Assembly (NCBI GenBank): GCA_945637225.1
Contig: CALZDE010000036.1
Coordinates: 1 to 13,548, forward strand
Source of the DNA: an uncultured Selenomonadaceae bacterium
GTDB taxonomy: Bacteria > Bacillota > Negativicutes > Selenomonadales > Selenomonadaceae
DNA: 13,548 nucleotides
Reading direction: 5' to 3'
Shown: one piece after another, positions 1-7,622 of the stretch
Numbering within the stretch: the stretch's first letter is position 1
Layout of the letters: each line of letters starts with the position of its first letter
The notes under the pieces: generated by a model
The model's database searches: none
Told to the model about the DNA's origin: nothing
The model's input: the letters and a program-made list of their open reading frames with translations, nothing else
Program-made: the position numbers and the translations under genes

Positions 1-976
1 AATACGGAGTATTTTCGCCCCTTACATAACGCTGTGGAAATTCTTTGAGAATGGTAGTATTAGAAGTATCTGCATAATGAATTTTCTTAAATTCAGTAAT
101 ACGTGTGAACTCATAATTATTAGGATAATTTACAGTTGTGGCTTCCTGATAATCCCTTTTGCTGATGGTTTCAAAACGCATATCTACGCTTCTGTAAGGC
201 AGTTCCCCGAACTTATAATCAAAAAGGTCATCTAAAAGCCCTGTATAAATCACCTTGCCAGCGAAAGGCATACCCATCAATTTAATCTTGCCCTCAGAAA
301 ACTCCATAATTTCCTTAGCAGAGGTATTCATCATCAATTTGATATTCGGATGATTGAGCATATTATTGAAAATCTCAGTATAGCCATTCTTTGGCACACC
401 CTGATACTCATCATTGAAATAGCGGTTATCCCTGCCTATAAACACAGGAACACGAGCCGTAACCGCACCATCAATATCCTCTGGCCTCATATCCCACTGC
501 TTCATGGTATAATGTACAAATATTTTCTCATAAACAAAATCAGCAAGAAACTGCAAGTCTTTATCCTCTGACTGCTTCAACTGTAAAATAGGCACTTTAG
601 AATTGTACTCATAGTTTTCTAAAAGCTTATTCTCCAATCTGCTTGCCATACTTGCAGGAAATACCTCATATAAAGTATTCAGATTAAATGGAATAGGAAC
701 AGGCTTGCCATCAATGCAGGCCAAAACATGATGCTGATAAATATCCCACTCAGTAAACTTAGATAGATAATCCCATACCTGACGGCTATTGCTATGAAAA
801 AGATGAGGCCCATATTTGTGGACAATAATTCCATTTTTATCACGGTAATCATAACAATTACCGCCAATATGCTGTCTTTTTTCCACTAAAAGAATTTTTT
901 TATTCTGCTGAGTTGCCAAACGCTCTGCCAAAACCGCCCCAGCAAAACCAGCACCTATTATTACTGCATCAAACAT
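1..976 (-). CDS. glf: UDP-galactopyranose mutase, C-terminus cut by window edge
   Basis: This enzyme interconverts UDP-galactopyranose and UDP-galactofuranose in the cytoplasm, supplying galactofuranose for surface polysaccharides. Translating the minus strand from ATG 976 gives 325 codons without a stop before the edge; the family is about 365-370 residues, so roughly 40-50 C-terminal residues are missing. Seen directly: an N-terminal FAD-binding Rossmann motif (VIIGAGFAG, residues 5-13), VEKRQHIGGN near residue 31, the family signature KYGPHLFHS near residue 53, and the later motifs KQWDMRPEDI, ARVPVFIGRDNRYF and YEFTRITEFK, the last carrying a conserved substrate-side arginine. The start is supported by AGGAG 7-8 bases upstream. 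It lies 18 bp behind metY and is probably co-transcribed with it. Its local GC looks lower (a 60-base sample is about 38 percent) than in metY (about 48 percent), hinting at a separate history. Identity is secure. Confidence 0.95.
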   Translation of the reverse strand, partial: MFDAVIIGAGFAGAVLAERLATQQNKKILLVEKRQHIGGNCYDYRDKNGIIVHKYGPHLFHSNSRQVWDYLSKFTEWDIYQHHVLACIDGKPVPIPFNLNTLYEVFPASMASRLENKLLENYEYNSKVPILQLKQSEDKDLQFLADFVYEKIFVHYTMKQWDMRPEDIDGAVTARVPVFIGRDNRYFNDEYQGVPKNGYTEIFNNMLNHPNIKLMMNTSAKEIMEFSEGKIKLMGMPFAGKVIYTGLLDDLFDYKFGELPYRSVDMRFETISKRDYQEATTVNYPNNYEFTRITEFKKIHYADTSNTTILKEFPQRYVRGENTPY

Positions 977-994
977 ATCATACTCCTGTGTATT

Positions 995-2281
995 TTATTG
1001 GATTGCGTCTAATGCCTGAGCCAAATCTGCAATCAAATCCTTTTTATCCTCAAGGCCACAGGACATACGAACCAAGCCCGCTGGAACACCTGCTGCTTTG
1101 AGCTGTTCATCGGTCAGCTGACGATGTGTTGAGGTTGCTGGATTTAAACAGCAGGTTCTTGCATCTGCTACATGTGTTTCAATAGCCGCCAGCTTCAAGT
1201 TCTTCATGAACTTTTCTGCCGCCTCACGGCCACCCTTTATCTCGAAGGAAACTACACCACAACCGCCATTTGGCAAATACTTCTGAGCACGCTCATAATA
1301 TTTATCGCCCTTTAAGCCTGGATAATTTACTTTCTCAATCATAGGGTGCTGACTTAAAAATTCTGCTACTGCCTGACCATTCTCTACGTGTCTTGGCATA
1401 CGTACATGGAGAGACTCTAAGCCGAGATTTAAAATAAATGCATGCTGTGGGGACTGAATACAGCCAAAGTCACGCATCAGCTGAACAGTACACTTAGTAA
1501 TAAATGCACCTGCATTGCCAAACTTTTCTACATAGGTAATACCGTGATAGGACTCGTCAGGTGTGCAGAGACCTGGGAATTTCTCCTTATGTGCCATCCA
1601 GTCAAATTTACCGCTATCTACTACAACACCGCCAACTGCCGCACCATGGCCATCCATGTATTTGGTAGTGGAATGAGTAACGATATCTGCACCCCACTCA
1701 AAAGGTCGGCAATTTACTGGAGTTGGGAAGGTATTATCTACAATAAGAGGTACGCCATTTGCATGTGCTGCCTTGGCAAATTTCTCAATGTCTAATACAG
1801 TCAGGGCAGGATTAGCAATTGTTTCACCAAAAACCAGCTTTGTATTTTCCTTAAATGCCGCATTCAATTCTTCCTCGCTTGCTTCTGGAGAAACAAAGGT
1901 TACATCTATGCCCATTTTCTTCATGGTTACAGCTATAAGATTAAAGGTACCGCCATAGATGGAGGTTGAAGCTACTAAATGGTCGCCTGCCTCACAGATA
2001 TTGAAAATTGCAAAGAAGTTTGCCGCCTGTCCAGAAGATGTGAGAACTGCCGCAGTACCGCCCTCAAGAGCCGCAATCTTTGCCGCTACATAATCGTTGG
2101 TAGGATTCTGAAGACGAGTGTAGAAATATCCGCTTGCCTCTAAATCAAATAACTTACCCATATCCTCACTGGTATCATACTTGAAGGTAGTGGACTGAAT
2201 AATTGGAATCTGACGTGGCTCACCATTTCCTGGAGTATAGCCTGCCTGTACACATTTTGTATTAATGGTATAATCGCTCAT
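995..2281 (-). CDS. metY: O-acetylhomoserine sulfhydrylase (PLP-dependent)
   Basis: This 428-residue protein belongs to the Cys/Met-metabolism PLP family and most closely matches O-acetylhomoserine aminocarboxypropyltransferase. That enzyme uses sulfide (or methanethiol) and O-acetylhomoserine to make homocysteine (or methionine) in the cytoplasm. Visible landmarks: YTRLQNPT (54-61, phosphate-binding Tyr and Arg), TSSGQAA (81-87, PLP phosphate loop), VDNTF with Asp182 that contacts the pyridine nitrogen, and HSTTKY with Lys207 as the Schiff-base lysine. The length is that of the MetY class; cystathionine gamma-lyases and beta-lyases are shorter, about 380-400. ATG 2281 is preceded by AGAAGGG about 10 bases upstream, inside a palindrome (2295-2313). 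The gene follows the terminator at 2312-2347 and precedes glf by 18 bp. I could not find a convincing promoter or a SAM riboswitch in the 86-bp leader. Confidence 0.94.
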   Translation of the reverse strand: MSDYTINTKCVQAGYTPGNGEPRQIPIIQSTTFKYDTSEDMGKLFDLEASGYFYTRLQNPTNDYVAAKIAALEGGTAAVLTSSGQAANFFAIFNICEAGDHLVASTSIYGGTFNLIAVTMKKMGIDVTFVSPEASEEELNAAFKENTKLVFGETIANPALTVLDIEKFAKAAHANGVPLIVDNTFPTPVNCRPFEWGADIVTHSTTKYMDGHGAAVGGVVVDSGKFDWMAHKEKFPGLCTPDESYHGITYVEKFGNAGAFITKCTVQLMRDFGCIQSPQHAFILNLGLESLHVRMPRHVENGQAVAEFLSQHPMIEKVNYPGLKGDKYYERAQKYLPNGGCGVVSFEIKGGREAAEKFMKNLKLAAIETHVADARTCCLNPATSTHRQLTDEQLKAAGVPAGLVRMSCGLEDKKDLIADLAQALDAIQ

Positions 2282-2294
2282 GTTTGAATTTCCC

Positions 2295-2313
2295 TTCTAA
2301 AATATTTTTAGAA
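2295..2313. repeat. Perfect 8-bp inverted repeat at the metY ribosome binding site
   Basis: The arms TTCTAAAA (2295-2302) and TTTTAGAA (2306-2313) are perfectly complementary around a 3-bp TAT spacer. On the minus strand the proximal arm runs into the AGAAGGG ribosome binding site of metY, and the distal end overlaps the U-tract of the upstream terminator. It could be an operator or a small RNA hairpin that masks the ribosome binding site. It is also AT-rich, so a coincidence cannot be excluded. Confidence 0.45.
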
Positions 2314-2347
2314 AAAGAGCCTCAGAGCATTTTGCCCCAAGGCTCCT
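2312..2347 (-). terminator. Intrinsic terminator after ppaC
   Basis: On the minus strand a 14-bp stem (AGGAGCCTTGGGGC with GCTCTGAGGCTCTT, four G-U pairs, no mismatch) encloses the loop AAAAT. It is followed by a run of T residues (plus-strand A-run at 2312-2316). It begins 20 bp after the ppaC stop and so should end the cobO-dgc-ilvD-trmL-ppaC transcript. It lies within the leader space of metY, so any readthrough would feed metY-glf. Confidence 0.85.
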
Positions 2348-2367
2348 GTATCACTTAAATTTATTTT

Positions 2368-3279
2368 TTATTTTGCAGCGTTAGTCATCTGAGGAACAAT
2401 CTGCTTCTTGCGGGACATTACGCCTGGCAGGAATACGCAGTTATCCTCTACCTTCTTCTCGAAAGCCTTCTCAACTAAATCAGCTGGCTCACCTGCAACT
2501 AATAGATGAGTGCTTTCATTGAGAATGTCAGTAACCATTAAGAGTGCTAAGGAAACTTCCTTTGCTGCTGCATTAGCCTTCATTGCCTCTAAGAGGTCAG
2601 CCTTAATAGCTAATACTTCCTCAGGGTCCATTACTGAAATCTGGCTGACAATAGCCTTGGTAGAACCAAACTCGAATTTCTTCAGGTCGGTATCTGCTAC
2701 CTGTGCAGGAGTCATGCCATCAATACCAGCACCAGCCTTTAAGAGAGCCATGCCATATTCCTTCAGCTCAACACCAGCAATAGCAGCTAAGGTCTCAGCA
2801 GCCTTCTTATCTTTCTCGGTGCAGGTTGGGGACTTAAAGAGGACGGTATCAGAAAGAATTGCAGAAAGAAGCAGACCTGCAATCTCTGCTGGAATCTCCA
2901 CTTCATGTCTCCAGCACATATCTGCTACGATGGTAGCGGTACAGCCAACTGGACGTACATTGATATAGATTGGATCTGGAGTGCAGAGACCGCCAAGACG
3001 ATGATGGTCGATAAGAGCTAAAATCTTAGCGTTCTCAATGCCATCAAAAGCCTGTGCTGGCTCATTGTGGTCTACTAAAATTACTTCCTTTGCGTCGGAA
3101 ATCAGCTCTGGAACATCTACCTTGAAATAATCAAGAGCATATTTGGTTTCCTTGTTGATTTCGCCTGCACGAGCTGGAACTGCATCGAAGCCCATAGCCT
3201 TCTCATAATATGCCATACCAATAGCAGAACAGATGGAGTCAGTATCTGGGCTCTTATGACCTACTACATAAATACTCAT
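2368..3279 (-). CDS. ppaC: Manganese-dependent inorganic pyrophosphatase (family II)
   Basis: This enzyme hydrolyses pyrophosphate to phosphate, pulling biosynthetic reactions such as nucleic-acid polymerisation and amino-acyl activation forward. It is a DHH-superfamily protein of 303 residues, the usual length for a family II enzyme without CBS or DRTGG inserts. Seen directly: metal ligands His8, Asp12 and Asp14 in GHKSPDTDS, Asp70 in the VDH motif, the DHH triad at 91-93, Asp144 in ILSDT, and the C-terminal substrate-binding SRKKQIVP (289-296) of the DHHA2 domain. ATG 3279 follows a perfect AGGAGG at 3287-3292 with a 7-base gap, so strong translation is expected. It lies 46 bp behind trmL and is the last gene before the terminator at 2312-2347. 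Confidence 0.97.
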   Translation of the reverse strand: MSIYVVGHKSPDTDSICSAIGMAYYEKAMGFDAVPARAGEINKETKYALDYFKVDVPELISDAKEVILVDHNEPAQAFDGIENAKILALIDHHRLGGLCTPDPIYINVRPVGCTATIVADMCWRHEVEIPAEIAGLLLSAILSDTVLFKSPTCTEKDKKAAETLAAIAGVELKEYGMALLKAGAGIDGMTPAQVADTDLKKFEFGSTKAIVSQISVMDPEEVLAIKADLLEAMKANAAAKEVSLALLMVTDILNESTHLLVAGEPADLVEKAFEKKVEDNCVFLPGVMSRKKQIVPQMTNAAK

Positions 3280-3325
3280 TTCATTTCCTCCTAATAACTC
3301 TTTAATAACGTCTATTTCTTAATAA

Positions 3326-3826
3326 TTAACAGCCATGACCTTGCTTTCCTCTCAGTCCTGGTCCTTCCTGCTGGAGACTTGCATACCCCTGCTGACGTAA
3401 TGCTTCATACACTACGATAGCGGCAGAATTGGACAGATTGAGAGACCTTGCACCCTCTATCATTGGAATTCTGATACAAGCTTCCCAGTTTGCCTTCAAA
3501 ATATCTTCTGGAATACCAGCTGTTTCCTTGCCAAATACCAGCATATCATCCATACCAAAATCAGCCTCAGAATGTGCTTTTGGAGCCTTGGTAGAACAAT
3601 AGTGGAATTTGTTGTTCGGATATTTTTCTAATACCTCAGCAAAATTCTCGTGAACGTGTACCTTTACCAGATTCCAATAATCAAGGCCTGCCCGCTTTAA
3701 ATGCTTATCATCAATGGAAAACCCCAAAGGCTTTACCAAATGAAGCTCAACCCCTGTAGCGGCGCAAAGTCTAGCTATATTTCCTGTATTGCCGGGAATT
3801 TCCGGCTCTATTAATACTATATGCAT
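3326..3826 (-). CDS. trmL: tRNA (cytidine(34)-2'-O)-methyltransferase, SPOUT family
   Basis: TrmL methylates the 2'-OH of the wobble nucleotide (C34 or cmnm5U34) of leucine tRNAs using S-adenosylmethionine. At 166 residues it is the minimal single-domain SPOUT protein, typically 155-160, with a short extra Gly/Gln-rich tail (151-166). The three SPOUT knot motifs are visible: PEIPGNTGNIARLCAATG (8-25), FGKETAGIP (98-106) and IPMIEGARSLNLSNSAA (120-136). Starting at ATG 3826 gives the canonical N-terminus MHIVLIEPEIPGN, but no good Shine-Dalgarno precedes it. It sits only 9 bp after the ilvD stop, so translational coupling to ilvD is likely. There is no obvious pathway link to its neighbours apart from the thematic one that it acts on leucine tRNA next to a branched-chain amino acid gene. 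Confidence 0.93.
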   Translation of the reverse strand: MHIVLIEPEIPGNTGNIARLCAATGVELHLVKPLGFSIDDKHLKRAGLDYWNLVKVHVHENFAEVLEKYPNNKFHYCSTKAPKAHSEADFGMDDMLVFGKETAGIPEDILKANWEACIRIPMIEGARSLNLSNSAAIVVYEALRQQGYASLQQEGPGLRGKQGHGC

Positions 3827-3835
3827 ATTTTTCTA

Positions 3836-5494
3836 TTAATCAGCAGTTACAACTGCACCCTTGGAAGCAGAAGTAGTTAATTTTGCATAACGGGAGAGAT
3901 AGCCAGTCTTAATCTTTGGCTCAGGTCTTACCCAGTTTGCCTTACGCTCTGCCAGTACTTCATCGGAAACACGCAGTTCCAGCTTGCGGTTTGGAATATC
4001 AATATCGATAATATCGCCATCCTCAATGAAAGCAATAGGACCGCCAGCCATAGCCTCTGGAGAAACGTGACCAATGCAGGCACCACGGGATGCACCGGAG
4101 AAACGTCCATCAGTGATAAGACCAACCTTCAAGCCACGGCCTACGATAGCCGCAGTTGGGTTCAGCATTTCCTGCATACCAGGGCCGCCCTTTGGACCCT
4201 CATAGCGGATAACTACTACATCGCCATCATGAATATCGCCATCCATAATAGCATTTACGGCATCTTCCTCAGAGCTGTAGCACTTAGCCTTACCGGAATA
4301 TACCAGCATGTCCTCAGCTACTGCCGAAGCCTTAACTACTGCATTCTCTGGGCAGAGATTACCGGACAGGATTGCCAGTCCGCCCTCTGGACGATATGGA
4401 TTCTCAATGGTACGGATAACATCAGCACGCTTAATAGAAGCATTCGCAATGCGGTCAGCTACCTTGCCAGTAACGGTCATAGCCTCAGTATCAATGATAC
4501 CCTTCTTGGAAAGCTCCTTCATAACTGCAGAAATACCGCCAGCCTCATTGAGGTCAATCATATGATGATGGCCAGCTGGGGACAGACATGCGATGTATGG
4601 AGTGCGGTGAGAAATTTCATCAAACTTCTGAGCAGGCAGTTCAATACCAGCCTCATGTGCAATAGCAGTCAGATGAAGAACGGTGTTGGAAGAACCGCCA
4701 ATACCCATATCTACGGTAATAGCATTCTCAAAAGCACCCTGAGTCAGAATATCTAAAGGACGGATATCCTTTTCAATCATATCCATAACTACCTGACCAG
4801 CCTTCTTAGCCAGCTGACGGCGCATACCAGTATAAGCTGCTGGAATAGTACCATTGCCAGGCAGGCCCATACCAAGAGCCTCAGTCAGACAGTTCATGGT
4901 GTTAGCAGTGAAAAGACCTGCACAGGAACCACAGCCAGGGCAAGCAACTGCCTCAACATCAGTCATATCCTCAGCAGAAATCTTACCTGCAGCAAATTCA
5001 CCAGCGGCCTCAAAGGACTGGCTTACGCTGATATCCTTGCCATTGTAACGGCCTGGAAGCATAGGACCGCCACTTACAACTACAGCAGGAATATTGAGTC
5101 GAGCTGCAGCCATCAGCATACCTGGAACTACCTTATCGCAGTTAGGAATCAAAATCAGACCGTCAAAGCCAGTTGCCATTGCTACAGCTTCAATGGAATC
5201 CGCAATAAGCTCACGGCTTGCCAGGGAGAACTTCATACCGGTATGACCCATAGCAATACCATCGCAGACACCGATTGCAGGAAATTCCATTGGGGTACCG
5301 CCAGCAGCTGCTACACCCAGTTTAGCCGCGTCAGCAATCTCACGAAGATGGATATGACCTGGAATTACTTCATTAAAAGAATTACAAATACCAATCAAAG
5401 GCTTCTTTAAATCCTCAGGACCAAAGCCCATGGCATTGAATAAGGAACGATGAGCGCAACGGGTTGCACCCTTCTTTACAACATCAGATCTCAT
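3836..5494 (-). CDS. ilvD: Dihydroxy-acid dehydratase
   Basis: IlvD dehydrates 2,3-dihydroxy-isovalerate and 2,3-dihydroxy-3-methylvalerate to the 2-keto acids leading to valine, leucine and isoleucine. The 552-residue length is typical. Seen: CNSFNEVIPGHIHL (37-50), cluster cysteine Cys119 in PNCDK, the CPGCGSC motif (185-191), SGGPMLPG (141-148), and the C-terminal active-site GRFSGASRG (463-471). At the position of the first cluster cysteine of plant and mycobacterial 2Fe-2S enzymes (TCNMH) this protein has Gly46 (PGHIH), as E. coli IlvD does. I therefore infer an oxygen-labile cluster of the E. coli type, which fits an anaerobe. ATG 5494 has AGGAG about 10 bases upstream. No other ilv or leu gene is in the window, and no T-box leader is visible. 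It is probably transcribed from the cobO promoter, perhaps with a weak internal start. Confidence 0.96.
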   Translation of the reverse strand: MRSDVVKKGATRCAHRSLFNAMGFGPEDLKKPLIGICNSFNEVIPGHIHLREIADAAKLGVAAAGGTPMEFPAIGVCDGIAMGHTGMKFSLASRELIADSIEAVAMATGFDGLILIPNCDKVVPGMLMAAARLNIPAVVVSGGPMLPGRYNGKDISVSQSFEAAGEFAAGKISAEDMTDVEAVACPGCGSCAGLFTANTMNCLTEALGMGLPGNGTIPAAYTGMRRQLAKKAGQVVMDMIEKDIRPLDILTQGAFENAITVDMGIGGSSNTVLHLTAIAHEAGIELPAQKFDEISHRTPYIACLSPAGHHHMIDLNEAGGISAVMKELSKKGIIDTEAMTVTGKVADRIANASIKRADVIRTIENPYRPEGGLAILSGNLCPENAVVKASAVAEDMLVYSGKAKCYSSEEDAVNAIMDGDIHDGDVVVIRYEGPKGGPGMQEMLNPTAAIVGRGLKVGLITDGRFSGASRGACIGHVSPEAMAGGPIAFIEDGDIIDIDIPNRKLELRVSDEVLAERKANWVRPEPKIKTGYLSRYAKLTTSASKGAVVTAD

Positions 5495-5512
5495 TGTATC
5501 TAACTCCTACCT

Positions 5513-5529
5513 AAATAATAATATTATTT
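5513..5529. repeat. AT-only perfect palindrome upstream of ilvD
   Basis: AAATAATA (5513-5520) and TATTATTT (5522-5529) form a perfect 8-bp inverted repeat around a single A, located 18-35 bp upstream of the ilvD start. On the minus strand it includes TATTAT, which could serve as a weak -10 element with TTAGCA 16 bp upstream. It is low complexity, so either an operator, a promoter element or chance is possible. Confidence 0.3.
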
Positions 5530-5530
5530 C

Positions 5531-5547
5531 AGTGGCTGCTAACCACT
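5531..5547 (-). terminator. Weak hairpin overlapping the stop codon of the diguanylate cyclase gene
   Basis: On the minus strand AGTGGTT and AGCCACT pair (7 bp, one G-U) around a 3-base loop immediately at the TAG stop. It is followed by GAAATAATATT, not a true U-run, so termination would be inefficient. More likely it is a processing or 3'-stabilising element between the GGDEF gene and ilvD. Confidence 0.25.
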
Positions 5548-6940
5548 ACTTCACTAGGAATACTTTATTACGGCCGGCTTCCTTTACCTTATAAAGACCA
5601 CTGTCCGCACGTTCCACAGCTGCTGTCAAGGTATCTCTTGGCTTCAGACCGGAAACACCTACAGAAATCGTAACATCTGTTTCAGCTTCTACCCTGTGAC
5701 GCATTTCCTCACAAAGCTGAGCCGCTATCTGAGCAGGTACCATAAAGAGAATAATAAACTCGTCACCGCCCCAGCGGATAGCCAATCCATCATTCTTCAG
5801 CGTACCTCTCATTATATAAGAAACATTGCGCAGGACACTATCACCTGCCAAATGCCCCTTAGTATCATTTTCTTCCTTAAACCTGTCTACATCAATAATA
5901 GCCAGTGCCTTAAATCTCTTAGTATCAAGATTAACTTTGCCATTCATCAGAATCTTTACATAGTTTCGGTTGTAAAGACCTGTAAGCTTATCTCTGTAAG
6001 CTGTAACCTCCAGCTTCTTTCTATCTTTCACTACAAGACGCTGTGTAATTACCAGTACTATGAGCAGTACAACAATAGCCGCTACGATATTCTGACCAAT
6101 TAGACTTGATGACACATCCTTAATCACCATGTCATTATCTACTACCACAAGATACCAGCCCAGATTATCAAGATAACGGCTGATAAAGTAACGCTGTTCA
6201 CCGTTTATCTCAGCATTTTCATAACGGTACTTCCCTGAATCGGTAGATACCTTGTAATCCAAAGATAAAATATTACCTATCTTAGAATTATCGCTGGCTA
6301 CCAGCACATAGCCTTCATCATCAACTAAATAAGCCAGCACACCATATTCCTGCTCTAAGCTCTGCAACAGGTTTTGCAGGCTGGTAACGTCCACCGCCAT
6401 ACCAGTAACACCTAAAAGATTGTTATTGCCATCACGAATAGGACTGTTAATGTAGACCGCTAAATTTTTATGCTCCTGACCATCGCCTTTGATAGTTACA
6501 ACATAATCCTTGCTGTTGGTAGCACATTCGTTGTACCACAAATCGACACTAGGGTCAATTGTTCTGCTGAAGCCATTTGAGGTATACACTCTTTTAGTAG
6601 CATCAGAAACAACAAAGGAATAATCAAGTCCCATACCTACCTGAAGCTTAATCAGGGTTTCCTTAATATTTCCTTCCCTTACCTTTTCCTCCACCTTACT
6701 GTCCTTAAACAGTAAATCAGCCACAGAGCTGTTCTTAGACATGGTGCGGGAAATAGCAATATTCGCTGCCATCTTGCTGTCAATTGCATTGTGAATATTA
6801 CCTGACATCAGACGCATGGTGTATTCCTTTTGAGAATCCATTACCGAACTGAGAGAATTTACTGATATGAGGGTAGTGATGGAAAAGCTTGCTATAATAA
6901 GCAACGCAATCCAAAGAACAGAATTTCCTTTATGTTTCAC
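5546..6940 (-). CDS. Membrane diguanylate cyclase with extracytoplasmic Cache-type sensor
   Basis: The 464-residue protein should make cyclic di-GMP from two GTP in response to an external ligand. Order of parts: transmembrane helix about 8-30, extracytoplasmic region about 34-281 that resembles a double Cache domain (LWYNECA near 134, GVTGMAVDVTSL near 177, WYLVVVDND near 262), second membrane helix about 283-303, then a GGDEF domain to the end. The cyclase domain has DKLTGLYNR (318-326), IDVDRFKEEND (349-359, metal-binding Asp350) and an intact RWGGDEF (389-395), so activity is expected. The inhibitory I-site RxxD is not kept: the equivalent positions 382-385 read KNDG. The amino-acid-binding Cache arginine two residues before the WY pair is also absent (Asp133). 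The start is GTG at 6940 with GGGAG 9 bases upstream. It lies 25 bp after cobO, so it is probably in that operon. Ligand unknown. Confidence 0.92.
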   Translation of the reverse strand: MKHKGNSVLWIALLIIASFSITTLISVNSLSSVMDSQKEYTMRLMSGNIHNAIDSKMAANIAISRTMSKNSSVADLLFKDSKVEEKVREGNIKETLIKLQVGMGLDYSFVVSDATKRVYTSNGFSRTIDPSVDLWYNECATNSKDYVVTIKGDGQEHKNLAVYINSPIRDGNNNLLGVTGMAVDVTSLQNLLQSLEQEYGVLAYLVDDEGYVLVASDNSKIGNILSLDYKVSTDSGKYRYENAEINGEQRYFISRYLDNLGWYLVVVDNDMVIKDVSSSLIGQNIVAAIVVLLIVLVITQRLVVKDRKKLEVTAYRDKLTGLYNRNYVKILMNGKVNLDTKRFKALAIIDVDRFKEENDTKGHLAGDSVLRNVSYIMRGTLKNDGLAIRWGGDEFIILFMVPAQIAAQLCEEMRHRVEAETDVTISVGVSGLKPRDTLTAAVERADSGLYKVKEAGRNKVFLVK

Positions 6941-6965
6941 TAACTACCACTCCCGCCATTAATTA

Positions 6966-7529
6966 CTAAAATTCAATACCACGCTGAGCCTTTATTCCCT
7001 GCTGAAATGGATGTTTTACCAACGTCATCTCCGTTACCAGATTGGCTATTTCCACCAATTCCGGCGCGGCATTTCTTCCCGTAAGCACGATATGAGTTTC
7101 CTCATTCCGCTTCCCTAATACATCTAGTACATCCTTTACATCTAACAAGCCAAAATTTATGGCATAGTTTATTTCATCCAGTATAATCAAATCCCACTGA
7201 CCGCTGACAATTTCCTTCTCAGCTTCAGCCAGTGCTTCTCCCGCCGCTTTACGATGTGCTTCCTTTTCTTCAGGATCATCATTTCTTCGGGTAAATCCCT
7301 TGCCCAGACGGCGAAGCTCAATTTTACCGCCAGTACCTAATTCCTCAGGCAGCTCCGACAACTTCTCAATAGCCGTCATTTCTCCATAGGTCCAGCCACC
7401 CTTGATAAACTGAAGAATAAGAACCCGAAAGCCATCACCCCAGGAACGTAATGCCAAACCTAAAGCCGCTGTAGTTTTTCCCTTGCCATCGCCGGTATGA
7501 ATTAAAAGCAAACCTTTTTTCTTTTCCAT
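6966..7529 (-). CDS. cobO: Cob(I)yrinic acid a,c-diamide adenosyltransferase
   Basis: This CobA/CobO/BtuR-type enzyme transfers the 5'-deoxyadenosyl group of ATP to Co(I) corrinoids, giving the coenzyme form of B12. Visible are the P-loop GDGKGKTT (residues 13-20 from ATG 7529), RVLILQFIKGGWTYGE (34-49 in the longer numbering), the WDLIILDEINYA Walker-B-like segment, HIVLTGRNAP-like LTGRNAAPEL, and the C-terminal KHPFQQGIKAQRGIEF. I prefer ATG 7529 over an in-frame GTG at 7538. GGGGTGAG lies about 8 bases before the ATG, while the GTG would sit only about 3 nt from the predicted transcription start. It appears to head the cobO-dgc-ilvD-trmL-ppaC operon. No other cobalamin gene and no cobalamin riboswitch is present, so it may serve corrinoid salvage as well as synthesis. 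Confidence 0.93.
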   Translation of the reverse strand: MEKKKGLLLIHTGDGKGKTTAALGLALRSWGDGFRVLILQFIKGGWTYGEMTAIEKLSELPEELGTGGKIELRRLGKGFTRRNDDPEEKEAHRKAAGEALAEAEKEIVSGQWDLIILDEINYAINFGLLDVKDVLDVLGKRNEETHIVLTGRNAAPELVEIANLVTEMTLVKHPFQQGIKAQRGIEF

Positions 7530-7547
7530 GATAAACACTCACCCCAT

Positions 7548-7576
7548 ATTATAACGCATTCTATCCAAAAAATCAA
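7548..7576 (-). promoter_or_regulatory. Sigma-A promoter for the cobO operon
   Basis: Reading the minus strand, TTGATT (7576-7571) is followed by a 17-bp spacer and a perfect TATAAT (7553-7548). The predicted start near 7541 leaves a very short leader (about 12 nt) before ATG 7529, with no room for a riboswitch. Confidence 0.82.
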
Positions 7577-7622
7577 TTTTAAATTATTTTTTTCCTTGTA
7601 ACAGCGTTTCAAAGATAACCGC

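Noticed and set aside
4067..4756. A 229-codon plus-strand open frame
   Set aside because: It lies wholly antisense to ilvD, has no ribosome binding site or recognisable domain, and its composition is explained by the complement of ilvD codons.
7536..7538. GTG 7538 as start of cobO
   Set aside because: It would lie about 3 nt from the predicted transcription start and lacks ribosome binding site spacing; ATG 7529 fits better.
7571..7622. Possible terminator between ftsK and cobO
   Set aside because: Only a short mismatched GC stem without U-run and a weak A/T hairpin overlapping the cobO -35 are seen; not enough to call.
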